A stretch of DNA of 64,000 nucleotides from Paludibacteraceae bacterium. GTDB taxonomy: Bacteria > Bacteroidota > Bacteroidia > Bacteroidales > Paludibacteraceae. The translations under genes were made by a program, and so were the position numbers. Shown piece after piece: positions 17,601 through 25,513 of the stretch. Every line of letters starts with the position of its first letter. Positions within the stretch are counted from its first letter, which is position 1. The DNA is taken from the NCBI GenBank assembly GCA_028694915.1, contig JAQVJY010000007.1:30059-94058 (forward strand). Direction: 5' to 3'. The notes under the pieces were generated by a model. That model saw only the letters and a program-made list of their open reading frames with translations. It had not been told where the DNA came from and made no database searches.

Positions 17601-20265
17601 TTTTTGTACCATCTTCCGAACGTACTACGATAGATGATGTGCCAGTTAATCCACCATCTATCTTTGTAATTGTTTGGTAGGCATCGCCTGCCGTCCAAGT
17701 AATGGCGGGCAGTGTAGTTGTGCCTATTGGTAAATCATAGGAATACGTGAATACATTTGGATTGAATCCGTTAAGCGCTGTTCCAGCAACAAAAATACCT
17801 TGTAATGAGGCATTTGATGATATGTCCACAGAACAAGTTATGACATAGGTAGCGGATGTGCCTACTTGCGATTTAACGATAATTTTTGTTTCGCCATCGA
17901 TGCCACCGTTACGTACGGTAATAGTCTGGAATGGGTCGTGTGCGGTGTATGTTATGGCAGGAAGAGTGGTTGTTCCACGTTCCAATTTATAGGTATAGTT
18001 GTAGGTATTAGCATCAAAGTTTGGAATACTTACACCGCCAATTTTAATGTCCAATAAGGTTGTGTTATCCGCACGCGCTACCGAAAAGTTGATAACGTAT
18101 GTTTTGACAGTACCATTTTGTGCTTGTACAATAATACGCGTGGAACCGTTCAATCCTCCATCCGTTTTTGTAATGGTTTGGAAAGCATCGCCTGCTGTAT
18201 AAGTTACTGTTGGTGAATTGGTTGTTCCAATAGGGAATTCGTAGTTGTAGGTGAGTGTGTTCGGGTCGAAATTAGGCAGTGTGGTACCATTTACTTTCAA
18301 ATCTTGTAATAATGCATTAGATGATTTTGGAGTACTAAATGTAATACGATAAATACTTTGAGTACCACTTGCTGCTGTAACGGTAATTTTTGTAATTCCA
18401 TCTACGCCGCCGGTTTCGATGACTGGGGTTTGTTGGTACGCATCGCCTTTCACGGCCTCAATGGTTGGTAATACGGTGGTTCCTTGAGGTAGAACATAAG
18501 CATAAGCCAGCGTGGTAGGATCAAATCCTTCCATAGAAGTGCCGCCAATTTTTATGTCTTTTAAATATGAGTAGGTAGATGCTGTGATTTTGAATGATAA
18601 TTTGTAAATACGAACCGTAGCGTTACCTGGTGCTTTTACCGAAATATTGTAAGTTCCCGTACAAGTTTCACCAGCAATTGTTACTGTATTTTCGGTTGTA
18701 ATGGTTTGTATGCCTGTAGCATACGCCGAAATAGGCTCAATGGTTGGTAAGGTTGTAGTGCCTAGTGGCATTTCTACGGTGTAACTCGTTTTGGTAGGTG
18801 CAAAGCCCGGTAATGAATTACCACCAATTTTGATGTCTGTTAGTTTATTGTCATCTAGTTGACCAACCGAGAAGTTAATGGTGTATGTGGCCGAATAATT
18901 TTTGTCAGCTGCCGTCACTTTTACAGTGGCTGTTCCTGGTAATGTGGCTGGTTGTGTGTACACAAATTCTTGTCCATCGTCTCCTTTTATGGCCTCAATA
19001 GTTGGAATGGCGGCTGTTCCGTATGGTAACTCTATATTGTAACTGGTTACAAATCCACTGAAATTAGGAATACTCGTAGTGGTTCCTGCTACGTTGTAGG
19101 TGATGTTAGATGGACGGCAATTAGTTGATTGTTCTGCTACAAATTTGATTTTGTATGTGGAAGTAGACGAGCCATCTTCGGCTTTTACCACAATTGTAGT
19201 GATATTTTTACCAGCAGTTCCGCCCACTTCCGTAGCGTTGGTGATGGTGATTTCATTGCCAGAAAGCGTGCGTCCTGTAAAACTAGCTGATGTTCCTTTA
19301 CAGTTGGTGATAGAACCTGAGCCACGTTTTCCAGAAATAGTTGGTACAGTGGTAACGCCCAAACCTAATGCGTAGGTTTGTTCTTCGCCGTGATTTAAGT
19401 TTGGATCAAAGCCAGCCCATTTTTTATTATTAACGTATAGTTCGTTGATGGCTGAGCTATATATTAATTCAACATCATCTACATAAAGTGTATTGCCTGG
19501 ATAAAGTCCGCTATTTGCTCGGAAATTAGGGTAATTACCTGCCGATAAAATAACATTACACATCGATGGGATTTCGTCATTAATATAGTAAATCGGCACT
19601 TTAATACGTGTCCAATCGCCATATGTTTTTTTCTCTTTAACCCAGCCTTCTGCTATCTGAATGGCAAAAGTGCTTGTATTACACGTGTTTCCGTTCAAGG
19701 CTTGACGAATATCCGATTCTTCATTGGTGTGCATCGTAGACGTACAACCTCCATTTTTCCCTGTATAACTCGTTCCAATAGAATTGCCTTTCCATGAATA
19801 GAAGAGTACATTGTAATATTCCTTGTCGGTATTATTTCCTGTTCGTTTAATCCACACCGCCATGGTGTCGGGGCGGAATTTGAAACTAATACCACCATCT
19901 GTTCCTGCAGTTGCTTCACCAATTTTAGTGATACTTTCCAAATAACTCCATGGTTGACCGAGTGCCATATAGCCAGGAGCTGGTTCCGTGATACCCGCTG
20001 CACCTACTTCTTTATCTGCAATGCGCGCACATTTACCACCAGTGCGTCCTGCATCTGAATATAAAAATGTAAATTTAAAGCCTGCCTGTGTTACATTGGA
20101 ACCATTCCAGTTGACTAGTTGAGCATCTCCGTTGAATGAACTACCCCAATTCTCAAAACTCGCATCTGGTAGTTGTTGTGCAAATAGGCTGGTACTTAGC
20201 GCCAATAAACAAGACACTATGATTGTTTTCTGTCTATTCATACGACCAAATATAGTTGTTTTCAT
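8632..20265 (-). CDS. Giant secreted cadherin-like repeat protein with two PCMD domains
   Basis: A 3877-residue protein. The signal peptide is inside the first 30 residues; the ATG encoding Met9 (MNRQKT) may be the true start. Residues about 33-275 form a PCMD (putative carbohydrate metabolism) domain, starting PDASFENWG and containing PDTMAVWIKR. About 18 cadherin-like beta-sandwich repeats of 80-90 residues follow, each with a start like NATLNDIQIGGVSI, the core FxPNTxxYxxxLPxGTT, and an end like VVTAEDGTxxTYxIxFxV. A second PCMD domain occupies about 1915-2118, followed by about 19 more repeats. The last ~95 residues (from about 3783) look like a type IX secretion C-terminal domain, ending GKVYIYVFYF and KFIY. 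It is probably a cell-surface adhesin or glycan-binding fibre. The upstream gene, 42 bases away, is probably in the same operon. Confidence 0.88.
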   Translation of the reverse strand: MKTTIFGRMNRQKTIIVSCLLALSTSLFAQQLPDASFENWGSSFNGDAQLVNWNGSNVTQAGFKFTFLYSDAGRTGGKCARIADKEVGAAGITEPAPGYMALGQPWSYLESITKIGEATAGTDGGISFKFRPDTMAVWIKRTGNNTDKEYYNVLFYSWKGNSIGTSYTGKNGGCTSTMHTNEESDIRQALNGNTCNTSTFAIQIAEGWVKEKKTYGDWTRIKVPIYYINDEIPSMCNVILSAGNYPNFRANSGLYPGNTLYVDDVELIYSSAINELYVNNKKWAGFDPNLNHGEEQTYALGLGVTTVPTISGKRGSGSITNCKGTSASFTGRTLSGNEITITNATEVGGTAGKNITTIVVKAEDGSSTSTYKIKFVAEQSTNCRPSNITYNVAGTTTSIPNFSGFVTSYNIELPYGTAAIPTIEAIKGDDGQEFVYTQPATLPGTATVKVTAADKNYSATYTINFSVGQLDDNKLTDIKIGGNSLPGFAPTKTSYTVEMPLGTTTLPTIEPISAYATGIQTITTENTVTIAGETCTGTYNISVKAPGNATVRIYKLSFKITASTYSYLKDIKIGGTSMEGFDPTTLAYAYVLPQGTTVLPTIEAVKGDAYQQTPVIETGGVDGITKITVTAASGTQSIYRITFSTPKSSNALLQDLKVNGTTLPNFDPNTLTYNYEFPIGTTNSPTVTYTAGDAFQTITKTDGGLNGSTRIIVQAQNGTVKTYVINFSVARADNTTLLDIKIGGVSIPNFDANTYNYTYKLERGTTTLPAITYTAHDPFQTITVRNGGIDGETKIIVKSQVGTSATYVITCSVDISSNASLQGIFVAGTALNGFNPNVFTYSYDLPIGTTTLPAITWTAGDAYQTITKIDGGLTGTSSIVVRSEDGTKTNTYRITFAVAQANNATLNDIQIGGVSIAEFQPNTMEYSIMLERGTTILPPITYTLHDEWQKVRVVSAGVSGDTRIIVTAQTGATETYTIHFSVDKSTNCQLSGIQVGNVALVDFNTAVLSYQYTLKSGTTTLPEITYTKGDEAQKVILTKGGINGATTLRVVAESGAEMTYTINFSVEKSENAFLKNIFINDVAIVGFDKNIFNYTYRLKAGETTCPKISVEKDLGQSVSISKPLLTGEVRIVVTPESGGSNTYIIKVMLDLSDNTALNTLQVDGQLIAGFSADKLEYTYDLPTGTQVLPTVTYTVSEATQKIAITKGDTTYVRVEAADGSESIYTIYFNKQKSNNAQLADLKVNGLSLAGFDANTLEYDYELARGTTACPSVEAIKGDATQNVSISAPVIAGNCEIRVVSETGIETLYTIKFHFNESTISTLTALKVDGTDLLENGTLDYTYQLASGTTVLPTIEYEKGDAQQTVTILNNGVNGKTSVIVKAENGNVTTYTIHFAVTKSNAATLQSLKLDGVALAGFTPNTFNYVYTLAFGATHAPIVTAVGTEPTQQILITDAPALEGTAHVKVVAQDGTIGTYSVKFVCAQQTNVTLKNITANGIAITGFDANQTSYTIDLESGAAAPTIAFEAYDTTQMIAVADAGLNGVKLVVTAQNGDQRVYDIKFNMLPSTNALLTDLQLYNGNEFKSLAGFDANTLEYTQSLEWRTKNVPAIHPISAHAGQTVTITYGAINDTTRVHVVAQDGVTFKDYAIYFPVITSNIATLSDLSIDDAELSPAFESTQFNYVATLNYGTTSIPAIRWSQGEDFGKQLIEQKVQIIAPSLRDTAHVVITAEDGSQQTYNLTFVIRESGKPNVLQSIFVDKYHFDGTTSQTEFTVELPFGSTTMGDIKVVKTYPEQTVLIDNGGAYAPTTITVKSNQKDVADAIYTLIPTIAKPQAVLASINVNGNPISDFNPYKYQYIVNVANTEGEIPTLEYTNNTTTSAIEDFANGVKSATIKVTGKDDGSSNTYKIMYYYTTDVLPNGEFVNWSNATTYTSAKKPAGWSTIADVVGATDIKSNATIFGLPIGSLFTVGTYKPDGAVTLSGDKVRLRTIYDSNLKGSIPGLITLGEITAKLGMEATTTDVAGGILFRNTPDMVSMRYQPISKSNVSSSHFVYSLNNGAYKKEFTDNNFNNTWKIIDLPLLDNSVEAPAMMNIIINSCEAENSSSLSSNASSEMFVDWIHLSYNSKIAKILVNGKATKGFRGQYDGGWVQAVNVDTDLQGEPILSFVGEVADQEYSYYFDEEVENCSGSKTRVAYITSKAEDGTLSHYVVNLNRQLSANANLTSIIVNNQLVAGFAPNTTYYTVVTNPLYVPDVTAVRGNMYQTITYDSISNELAIIKVKAENGTEKTYTLHFVKAMNADATLKNITVEGATDFAFAPNTTNYVVKLPAETGLPNVTFAKQSDGQVVNMMVDTITTLLTTAENGTDTKTYTITFELGNASTTSGKLTEIKIDGIPVTGFNKDNANYESAKRAAVDFVREFATDTVTQIMTADSIVWQVSGNERHDYKLRFTKELSNSVFLKTILVGNDTLELFNSYETNYEITSASLENMQAVYAEEGQVIDAQFELGDSDYLGTFKFIITAADGVTKDSTMVRVKRLKSNNGKLNAILLNDELIRINGTGYNSTSDFNADKTQYTITLPCTNPKLANPKMPNIEAIAGANGQHISIEQNGINATSYIVVTPEDGSVENEMSYELTVVVAKSNNNKLSNIVVNGDAVADFQADKFTYTVDLANNNVPTVEFVTEDQFATITPLVSQDSALLIVKAEDGTEQTYRVQFNIAPISNNANLSDLKVNGTTISGFSASVLNYNLTLAQGTTTVPSIEAFKAHDGQTLDIVKNGVNDTTFITVTAEDGITTQTYKIAFSVTKSHNADLAGISVNYQPIATFVASDLRYHVVLPTTMTPNVIGVKAESTQRIDKTIYGTDSVNLKVTAEDGITTKTYVVTFEVQAAQNAYLGGLLLNDVTIDGFDSNTFNYVVTLPAGSTVTPEVTAISGSNGQNIIITNNGVRDTTTIVVTAQDGITKLTYTVFFDVELSDIDTLSMINLNGEALAEFDANTAVYNITLPVGTRTYPAITWEKGDRMEYTALDTVNLTKYNASFGVRVESEKFHATGSGNSRTYRVNFTIEKSAVDTLAMIYVKGDSVDSFRGNTLQYTMVLPVGTRVVPTIEYTAADTLQTIVVEPVDVDLSDYVAQTNIKVTAENGNQNVYELHFTVAKSTIDTLKNLTINGLSIATTGSNYTSDKAFAGNTFEYHVQWAIGSAKNPLPEIEFEVGDTLQTVQPQSITVSSLSDTISIVVKAENGNSNTYTIYQQLLHSEVDTLAMIYVNDAQVATFNADTLTYNLTLPVGTRVLPKIEFDKGDAWQTAVLNTVSTDKYASTFEINVTAESGKQRTYTLYFTVAKSTADTLSMITIDGLPLAGFNPQVGSYNYTLPIGTSELPVIAYELGDSLQTVQVTSNGVNGAYNITVTSENGTQNVYVINFTVAKSNNAYLNNIFYNTTQAVDNFDAELFNYTIKLPYTTGTVQVPEITVEKGDAGQSVQITQAATLNDTVIITVTAEDNVATATYRVAFELLKSNNALLNMIYLNGEKVDSVATGFKTNISFVPESFEYAIELPFGTTTLPTITWEGQVPNYKSITLATNGINGTAIITIVSDDESNTNEYNLTFSVAKSSNYKLADLLVNGVTIAGFNPDTLSYTIVYPIGTDSTALITATNVTYVAGDAGQTVVVSQESPTMILVTVTAENGATQVYVIKLEIARSNNSLLKDIKLDGVSLKDFEPTIFEYTFLLFNGKSIPEIEAIKGEESQTTQITINPVGEFTYIFVTAEDGSESVYKIDFRYSTQNPGDAPTKDDVYWMPLGNGTFKASTCRNNVRVAVFTPSGQLTEIRDVPVADPNDNIKEAGSAGTIFNYQKSGKVYIYVFYFNDKAIVTQGKFIY

Positions 20266-20307
20266 TTTTGTCTTTTAATGTTCTGTAAATTAATTAATGC
20301 CTGATTA

Positions 20308-23300
20308 TTACGGTTTAGCTGTGACAGTTACAGTCACTTTACACGTTGCTGTTGCGTAATTTTTCGAATCGGGCGTAAATATTACATCAAATTCTTGATT
20401 TTCACCAACTGGAGGAACCATAGTTGTTTTTTTCCACATAAATGTTCCAGCTACACTAGCACTGCCGCCTGTTAAGTTTGCTTGTGCGAGTGATTGCCCT
20501 TCTACTAAAGCACTAGCTGTAGGTATCGTGTTAATCGTAGTTGGAATGGCGGTGATGTTTACAGGAATTTCAACGTGACTACGATCACACAAATCCAGAT
20601 TAGTTGGCGTGAACGTTGCCGACAGATTGTAATGACAAGCGTCTAATGTTGGATTGCTTGTGTCATCGTAACTCCAAGTGCCTGATACATTATGATCAAC
20701 ATAAACGACAATGTCATTTAATCGTTTGCCATATTCTGTTGGTTCTGTGGCAGCGAAGAAGTCGGCTATGGTTTTGCGAATCACGACTGTGTAAGAAACA
20801 GTGTCGGATGGCAAATAATTGTGGTTGCCAACTTGCCAAGCGGTAATGGTTAACGATTTTCCTAGAGCTGCTGTGGTGGCAGTTAATTTTAGTTCGTTAT
20901 TGGCGCCTATCGAGGCGTAGCTAGTGCCATCACCTGTGAGGCTGTAACTAATTTTTAATCCCGATGGTACACGTGCGTCGAGTGTAATGCTATCGAGTAT
21001 CCCGATGCTGTCGGGCATAGTCCATTCTAAAGTTTGTGGCAATTTGAGTATAATCACTGGAATGAAATCTGAAACATCTCCATAAACCGCACTATTTTCA
21101 GGGATAAATGTAACGGCACATAATACAGGATTGCCTGCATTTGGTACTTCCAGATAGTTTCTCCATCTAAATGCACCTTTTATTGTGTCGCCACTCAGGT
21201 CTTTTGCACAGCCACCAATTAAAGGTATCAAACCTAGTTTTTGACCGAAATAAATGGTGTCGCCAGCCGTAGGCAGTGTGAGAACTGGTAATCCTTTAAA
21301 AATACGAATGGTTTTTATAATAGGTTCTGCATCGAGGTAATTTTCGTTACCAGCACAAGTGGCGGTAATGGTTACAACTGTATCTACTTGTAAAAATACT
21401 AATTTATTGTTGGCATCTAATTTTAAAATTGATTCATCTGAAAAGGTGTATGTAATTGGCAAGCTTGATACAGGATTTACTTTATTCAGTGTATAGGTCT
21501 GAGTGGAAGATAGCGAATCGCGCAATGCCCAACTGATGTATTGTGCCCGTTTTTGAACGGTTGTGGAAATAGGTATTCTAATTTCACCATCTTTGGTATT
21601 GCTAACAATAATGGTGTCTTTATCGCTGTCCATTGTTTCAGGCGTGTAGGATAAAAGCAGACTGATGGTTCCATATTCACCGCAATCGTTTCCTGCAAAT
21701 GAACTTGGCGAAACTGAAAATTCCGCATTGTTACTAGCCATTTTTACATCTACTACGTCTTGTATGTTGGAGTAAGTGACTTTTACTGTTTTTTTAGTCG
21801 TGGTTTCAAATTGGCCATCAATGGTAATGCTAGTAGGTTCACTTTCAATAAAATGCGCACGGGTTACTTGAACGTTTGAGACAAATCTCTTTGCCGTATG
21901 ATAAGAAATGTTAAAGCGTACTTGTTTTGCATCTTTGTTAAGTTTACACGAATATTGAGTATCTGTGCTATTTGCAGTTATAGTTTTAACATCTGTCCAA
22001 GACCCATTTATATATTGTTGAATGGTAAAGTCACAATTTTGGTTAAACCCTAATATTCGGTTTACCATTGCATTAAAATACAACATGTCTGGTGGACCAA
22101 CAATGTTATAAGTATGAATTATACCTGAAGACACGCCATTTTGTGTATATCTGTTTGGGTCATCTACCCCAAATGGCTCGTTCAGACAACTTGCGTTCGG
22201 GTCGCGTACACGCAACGTGCGTAAGTACGAAGTGGCGGCATAAGTAGCGTCGCCAGCTTGTACGGCTTTAATCGTGGCAGTTCCTGCTTTAGAAGTTGAT
22301 ATATTGACGGTGTTACCAACAAGTGTTACCACATTATTTGCATTGTCTACCAATTCGTAGGTTATCGGTAATCCGCTCGATGAAGTGGCGGTTAATGAGG
22401 TTGCAGCATCGCCCCATTTGAAGTTTAAACCTTGTGCCCATGTAATGCGTTGCGTGAGCAAATTGGTTACTTCTATTGTTAAAGTGGCAGTTGCTTCGCT
22501 GATGGTGCTTGTACCTGCCTGATATGCCGTGATAGTGGCTGTGCCTGCTGCGACAGCAATCAGTTTGCCGCCTTCAATTTTTAGCACATTTTCATCACTC
22601 GAGGTGAGTGTGGTGAGTGCCAAACCACTAGAAGCTTGCACAAAGGGACTTTCGTTTGAGCCAATGGTGTCACCGCGCGAAAGCATAGTGACGTCTGGAT
22701 CCCACCAAGAGATAGTTTGTGGTAATCCGTCGCCATGTCCAGTGATGGTAACGGTTCCCCAAACTTTATTATCGGCATCCGATATGGTAACGGTAGCGGT
22801 TTTGTCGCCTTTGGTTTGTGGGTGAAAGTCGATAATAATATCCGATTCCGTGCCGTAAGCGCACGTGGAGGATTCGATGGAGGTTGTACTTAATGCAAAA
22901 TCTGTCGTATTGTCTAAGGTGAGTGTCATTGGTTCTACATCGCACCAATTGACTGAAAATTTAGTGTCGGTCGAAGATTGTAGCACTTCCAATGCTCCAC
23001 AAATAATTGGATTGACAGTGGATTCTACATAGGTGAGCCGAGTAACTTTTACATTGGAAACAGTTTTTTCTAAAGTGCCCTCACCAATGCTAAATATAAT
23101 TTGTTTTGCAGCTTGATTTATGAATAAAGAGGTAATAGATACGGTTTTTCCGGAGAATAGATTGGCAATAGAATAAAGATTTTGTGAATAGATTTGATTG
23201 CCATTATCATCTTTTATAGTTAGTGTTCCTGTGCAAGAGCCGGGTAGATAAATATCGAATGATAATGTTTTTCCGGGGCATGATAAGGTGTATGTTTTAC

Positions 23301-23433
23301 TTGTGTTTTTCTTAAACTTCCAACTTGTATTGTCATTTAGTACATAGCTTTGTGCTAAGAGTCCTTGTAAACTTGCAGCTATTAAACAGAGTGCTAATAA
23401 AATTCGCTTATTCATTGTTATAAAATTAGTCAT
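20308..23433 (-). CDS. Large secreted Ig-like domain protein
   Basis: A 1041-residue protein. The likely true start is Met7 (MNKRILLALCLIA) at 23415, giving a clean signal peptide ending LLAQS. The mature part is all beta. Two related ~130-residue modules (starting about residues 28 and 430) share YVLNDNTSWKF/cell-surface style edges and the phrase VSNVKVTR. HYDIN-like Ig segments end in an AT-V-TI-G-H-G strand. BIG2-like segments follow (KIEGGKLIAVAAGTATITAYQAG and a partner). The C-terminal third is built of MBG/YDG-type strands, with phrases such as ITAWQVGNHNYLPSD. It stops at VTVTVTAKP with no type IX C-terminal domain visible. It is the first gene of a probable operon with the 3877-residue protein. 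The function is unknown and a surface role is likely. Confidence 0.8.
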   Translation of the reverse strand: MTNFITMNKRILLALCLIAASLQGLLAQSYVLNDNTSWKFKKNTSKTYTLSCPGKTLSFDIYLPGSCTGTLTIKDDNGNQIYSQNLYSIANLFSGKTVSITSLFINQAAKQIIFSIGEGTLEKTVSNVKVTRLTYVESTVNPIICGALEVLQSSTDTKFSVNWCDVEPMTLTLDNTTDFALSTTSIESSTCAYGTESDIIIDFHPQTKGDKTATVTISDADNKVWGTVTITGHGDGLPQTISWWDPDVTMLSRGDTIGSNESPFVQASSGLALTTLTSSDENVLKIEGGKLIAVAAGTATITAYQAGTSTISEATATLTIEVTNLLTQRITWAQGLNFKWGDAATSLTATSSSGLPITYELVDNANNVVTLVGNTVNISTSKAGTATIKAVQAGDATYAATSYLRTLRVRDPNASCLNEPFGVDDPNRYTQNGVSSGIIHTYNIVGPPDMLYFNAMVNRILGFNQNCDFTIQQYINGSWTDVKTITANSTDTQYSCKLNKDAKQVRFNISYHTAKRFVSNVQVTRAHFIESEPTSITIDGQFETTTKKTVKVTYSNIQDVVDVKMASNNAEFSVSPSSFAGNDCGEYGTISLLLSYTPETMDSDKDTIIVSNTKDGEIRIPISTTVQKRAQYISWALRDSLSSTQTYTLNKVNPVSSLPITYTFSDESILKLDANNKLVFLQVDTVVTITATCAGNENYLDAEPIIKTIRIFKGLPVLTLPTAGDTIYFGQKLGLIPLIGGCAKDLSGDTIKGAFRWRNYLEVPNAGNPVLCAVTFIPENSAVYGDVSDFIPVIILKLPQTLEWTMPDSIGILDSITLDARVPSGLKISYSLTGDGTSYASIGANNELKLTATTAALGKSLTITAWQVGNHNYLPSDTVSYTVVIRKTIADFFAATEPTEYGKRLNDIVVYVDHNVSGTWSYDDTSNPTLDACHYNLSATFTPTNLDLCDRSHVEIPVNITAIPTTINTIPTASALVEGQSLAQANLTGGSASVAGTFMWKKTTMVPPVGENQEFDVIFTPDSKNYATATCKVTVTVTAKP

Positions 23434-23634
23434 AGTGGTTTTTAAAACAAAAATTTGGTTTTCGGTGAGTGTTATTACTCACGCCAACAAACATGGATAA
23501 AGGATTAAAAAATGATACAGCCGATTGTCTTTAGTCTCAGTCGTAAATATTGACATGAAATTTCAGATAATTCGTTGATAATTTGTGTTATACATCGATT
23601 CATAAACATCCGTGGTGTATCTTCTATAATCGTG

Positions 23635-23642
23635 CAAAGTTA
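23635..23642 (-). promoter_or_regulatory. Bacteroidota -7 box for the secreted repeat-protein operon
   Basis: TAACTTTG on minus followed by CAC. It is about 200 bases upstream of the first gene, so the transcript would have a long 5' leader. Confidence 0.5.
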
Positions 23643-23991
23643 CCAAATTATTTTTAGGGAGTCTTTTTAGGCGTAACTATTTGCTGTTTTTTATATGTAA
23701 CTATTTGTTAATCAGTATTTAATGAATGTTAAAATAGTTAATAAATATAAAAATTGAGAAAAAAAATAAGTTTTTTTTGACACTTTTTGGAGTCTTTTTT
23801 TTCTTTTTTTAATCATTTTTTTTCCTTGTGTATAATAAGGTGTATTTTGTTGTAAATGGACTCTATTTTTGTTTGTAATAGCTGCCGCGATGTTCAGTTA
23901 GGAAGTAGTGTGTGGTTGGTAGCGTGTGCTCTTCTATATTTAATAGTCATTATTTTGATAATAAGCCAGTTAATATGTTTTCTAAAAATAG

Positions 23992-24023
23992 TTTGTGAGC
24001 GTCTGAAAAAATGTGTATTTTAG
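23992..24023 (+). promoter_or_regulatory. Promoter for the mannose-1-phosphate guanylyltransferase gene
   Basis: TTTG at 23992-23995, a 20-base spacer and TATTTTAG at 24016-24023. The spacing is right for the Bacteroidota sigma factor, and the -7 box has one mismatch. Confidence 0.5.
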
Positions 24024-24070
24024 CACAGTTATTTGAAATAAAATAATCAATTATAACTCAATATCTTGGC

Positions 24071-25144
24071 ATGAAAAACAACTATTGCATTATTATGGCG
24101 GGTGGCGTTGGAAGCCGTTTTTGGCCCTTTAGTCGCACCAATAAGCCCAAACAGTTTTTAGATTTTTTGGGTACAGGTCGTTCGTTACTACAAATGACGT
24201 TCGAGCGCTTTCGTGGCCTTATTCCTACTGAAAATATTTACATTGTATCCAATCAAGCCTACCGCGACTTGATTTTGGAGCAGTTGCCCGAATTGAAACC
24301 TGAACAAGTTTTGTTGGAACCTTTACGTCGTAATACCGCGCCATGTATTGCTTATGCCGTACATAAAATCAAAGCATGTACCGATAAAGCGACCATTTTG
24401 GTGGTGCCTTCTGATCACCTCATTACCAACGAAGATGTGTATGTGCGGGTATTGCGCGAAGGATTGACATTTGCTCAAAATAACAATGCGTTATTAACGT
24501 TGGGTATGAAACCTACGCGTCCAGAAACGGGTTACGGTTACATTCAAATTGACGAAGGCGGTGGCTTGTTGCGCAAAGTGAAAACATTTACCGAAAAACC
24601 AAATCTCGAAATGGCAAAAATTTTTGTATCGAGTGGTGAATTTTACTGGAATTCGGGTATGTTTTTGTGGAATTTAGATGCTATTTTAGAAGCGTTCAAT
24701 ACGTATTTGCCAGAAGTGGCTGAAAAATTTGCAGCAGGTGCTGCTGTTTACAATACCGACGAAGAGCAAGCTTTTGTGAATAAAGTTTATTCGTTATGTC
24801 CTAATATTTCCATTGACTACGGTATCATGGAAAAAGCCAAAAATGTGTATGTAATGATGGCCGATTTTGGTTGGTCTGATTTAGGAACTTGGAGCTCGTT
24901 ATACGAATTGGCCGATAAAGATGAGGTTGGGAATGCTACCTTACATGGTGAATCTCAATTATATAATTGTAAAAACAATTTGATTGTATTACCTTCTGGA
25001 AAAGTGGCGGTTGTGCAAGATTTAGATAATTATTTAGTAGCGGAAGAGGGCAATGTGTTACTCATTTGTAAGAAAGATGAGGAACACAAATTGCGTCAAT
25101 ATTTCAACGATGTTGAGGCTCGTTTAGGCAAGGATTTTGTGTAA
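24071..25144 (+). CDS. manC: Mannose-1-phosphate guanylyltransferase
   Basis: A 357-residue single-domain enzyme that makes GDP-mannose from mannose-1-phosphate and GTP for fucose/mannose-containing surface glycans. The nucleotidyltransferase signature IIMAGGVGSRFWPFSR...PKQFLDF is at residues 7-30. The family motifs VVPSDHLI (about 115), GYGYIQ, TFTEKPNLEMA (the active-site FxEKP), YWNSGMFLW and SIDYGIMEKA follow. The fused isomerase domain of type II enzymes is absent. It is the first gene of a plus-strand block with a small membrane protein and mutL. Confidence 0.93.
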   Translation: MKNNYCIIMAGGVGSRFWPFSRTNKPKQFLDFLGTGRSLLQMTFERFRGLIPTENIYIVSNQAYRDLILEQLPELKPEQVLLEPLRRNTAPCIAYAVHKIKACTDKATILVVPSDHLITNEDVYVRVLREGLTFAQNNNALLTLGMKPTRPETGYGYIQIDEGGGLLRKVKTFTEKPNLEMAKIFVSSGEFYWNSGMFLWNLDAILEAFNTYLPEVAEKFAAGAAVYNTDEEQAFVNKVYSLCPNISIDYGIMEKAKNVYVMMADFGWSDLGTWSSLYELADKDEVGNATLHGESQLYNCKNNLIVLPSGKVAVVQDLDNYLVAEEGNVLLICKKDEEHKLRQYFNDVEARLGKDFV

Positions 25145-25170
25145 GAAAACGGTTTTAAATTCATACGATT

Positions 25171-25494
25171 ATGTTTAAATTTACGTTTGTAAAAACGCCC
25201 AAACCACGGGCATTTTATCATCGTCCTATTTATTGGAATCCCGAAGAGGAAGAGCGAAAAGAACGCTTAGAACGTGTGCGCAAAGATTTGGGAGAACGTG
25301 ATGAAAATGAACCCTATAAAGCTAGTATTAAACGTGGCTCATTTCGTCGTGGTCGTTGGGAACAACCTGATGAAACGCCTGATATGCACAATGAACGTCG
25401 TCGTTCCAATGTGCGTTTGTTTGTTATTGTTTTGGTATTATTAGCCTTGGCTGCTGTGCTTTATTTGACCAGCAGCGCGTATTTGAGTTTGTGA
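25171..25494 (+). CDS. Small basic/acidic tail-anchored membrane protein
   Basis: A 107-residue protein with a long, highly charged N-terminal region (EEEERKERLERVRKDLGERD, then several RRGRW/RRRS patches). A single hydrophobic helix follows at residues about 83-104, and there is almost no tail. This predicts a cytoplasmic charged domain with a C-terminal anchor. I have seen proteins like this next to mutL in Bacteroidota, without a known function. It starts 26 bases after the mannose-1-phosphate guanylyltransferase stop and ends 19 bases before mutL, so the three are probably one transcript. Confidence 0.75.
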   Translation: MFKFTFVKTPKPRAFYHRPIYWNPEEEERKERLERVRKDLGERDENEPYKASIKRGSFRRGRWEQPDETPDMHNERRRSNVRLFVIVLVLLALAAVLYLTSSAYLSL

Positions 25495-25513
25495 TTTAGT
25501 TTTACATTTTTTT

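Larger units (their letters stand above)
23434..24070. other. 637-base divergent intergenic region
   Basis: No credible gene was found. It separates the minus-strand secreted-protein operon from the plus-strand manC-mutL block. It holds a promoter box for each side (23635-23642 minus; 24016-24023 plus), a short GTGAGT/ACTCAC hairpin at 23465-23482, and a very AT-rich middle with long T-runs (about 23760-23830). The minus-strand promoter implies a leader of about 200 bases. Confidence 0.6.

Noticed and set aside
8632..20265. Many short frames on both strands across the giant gene
   Set aside because: They are shadows of one continuous 3877-codon frame with a coherent repeat protein. None has its own start signal or recognisable product.
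8632..20265. Repeat array read as a CRISPR or satellite
   Set aside because: The periodicity is about 250-270 bases, codon-based and diverged at DNA level. It encodes protein domains.
23465..23482. Riboswitch in the secreted-protein leader
   Set aside because: There is only one 6-base hairpin, and no known ligand-binding core was recognised.
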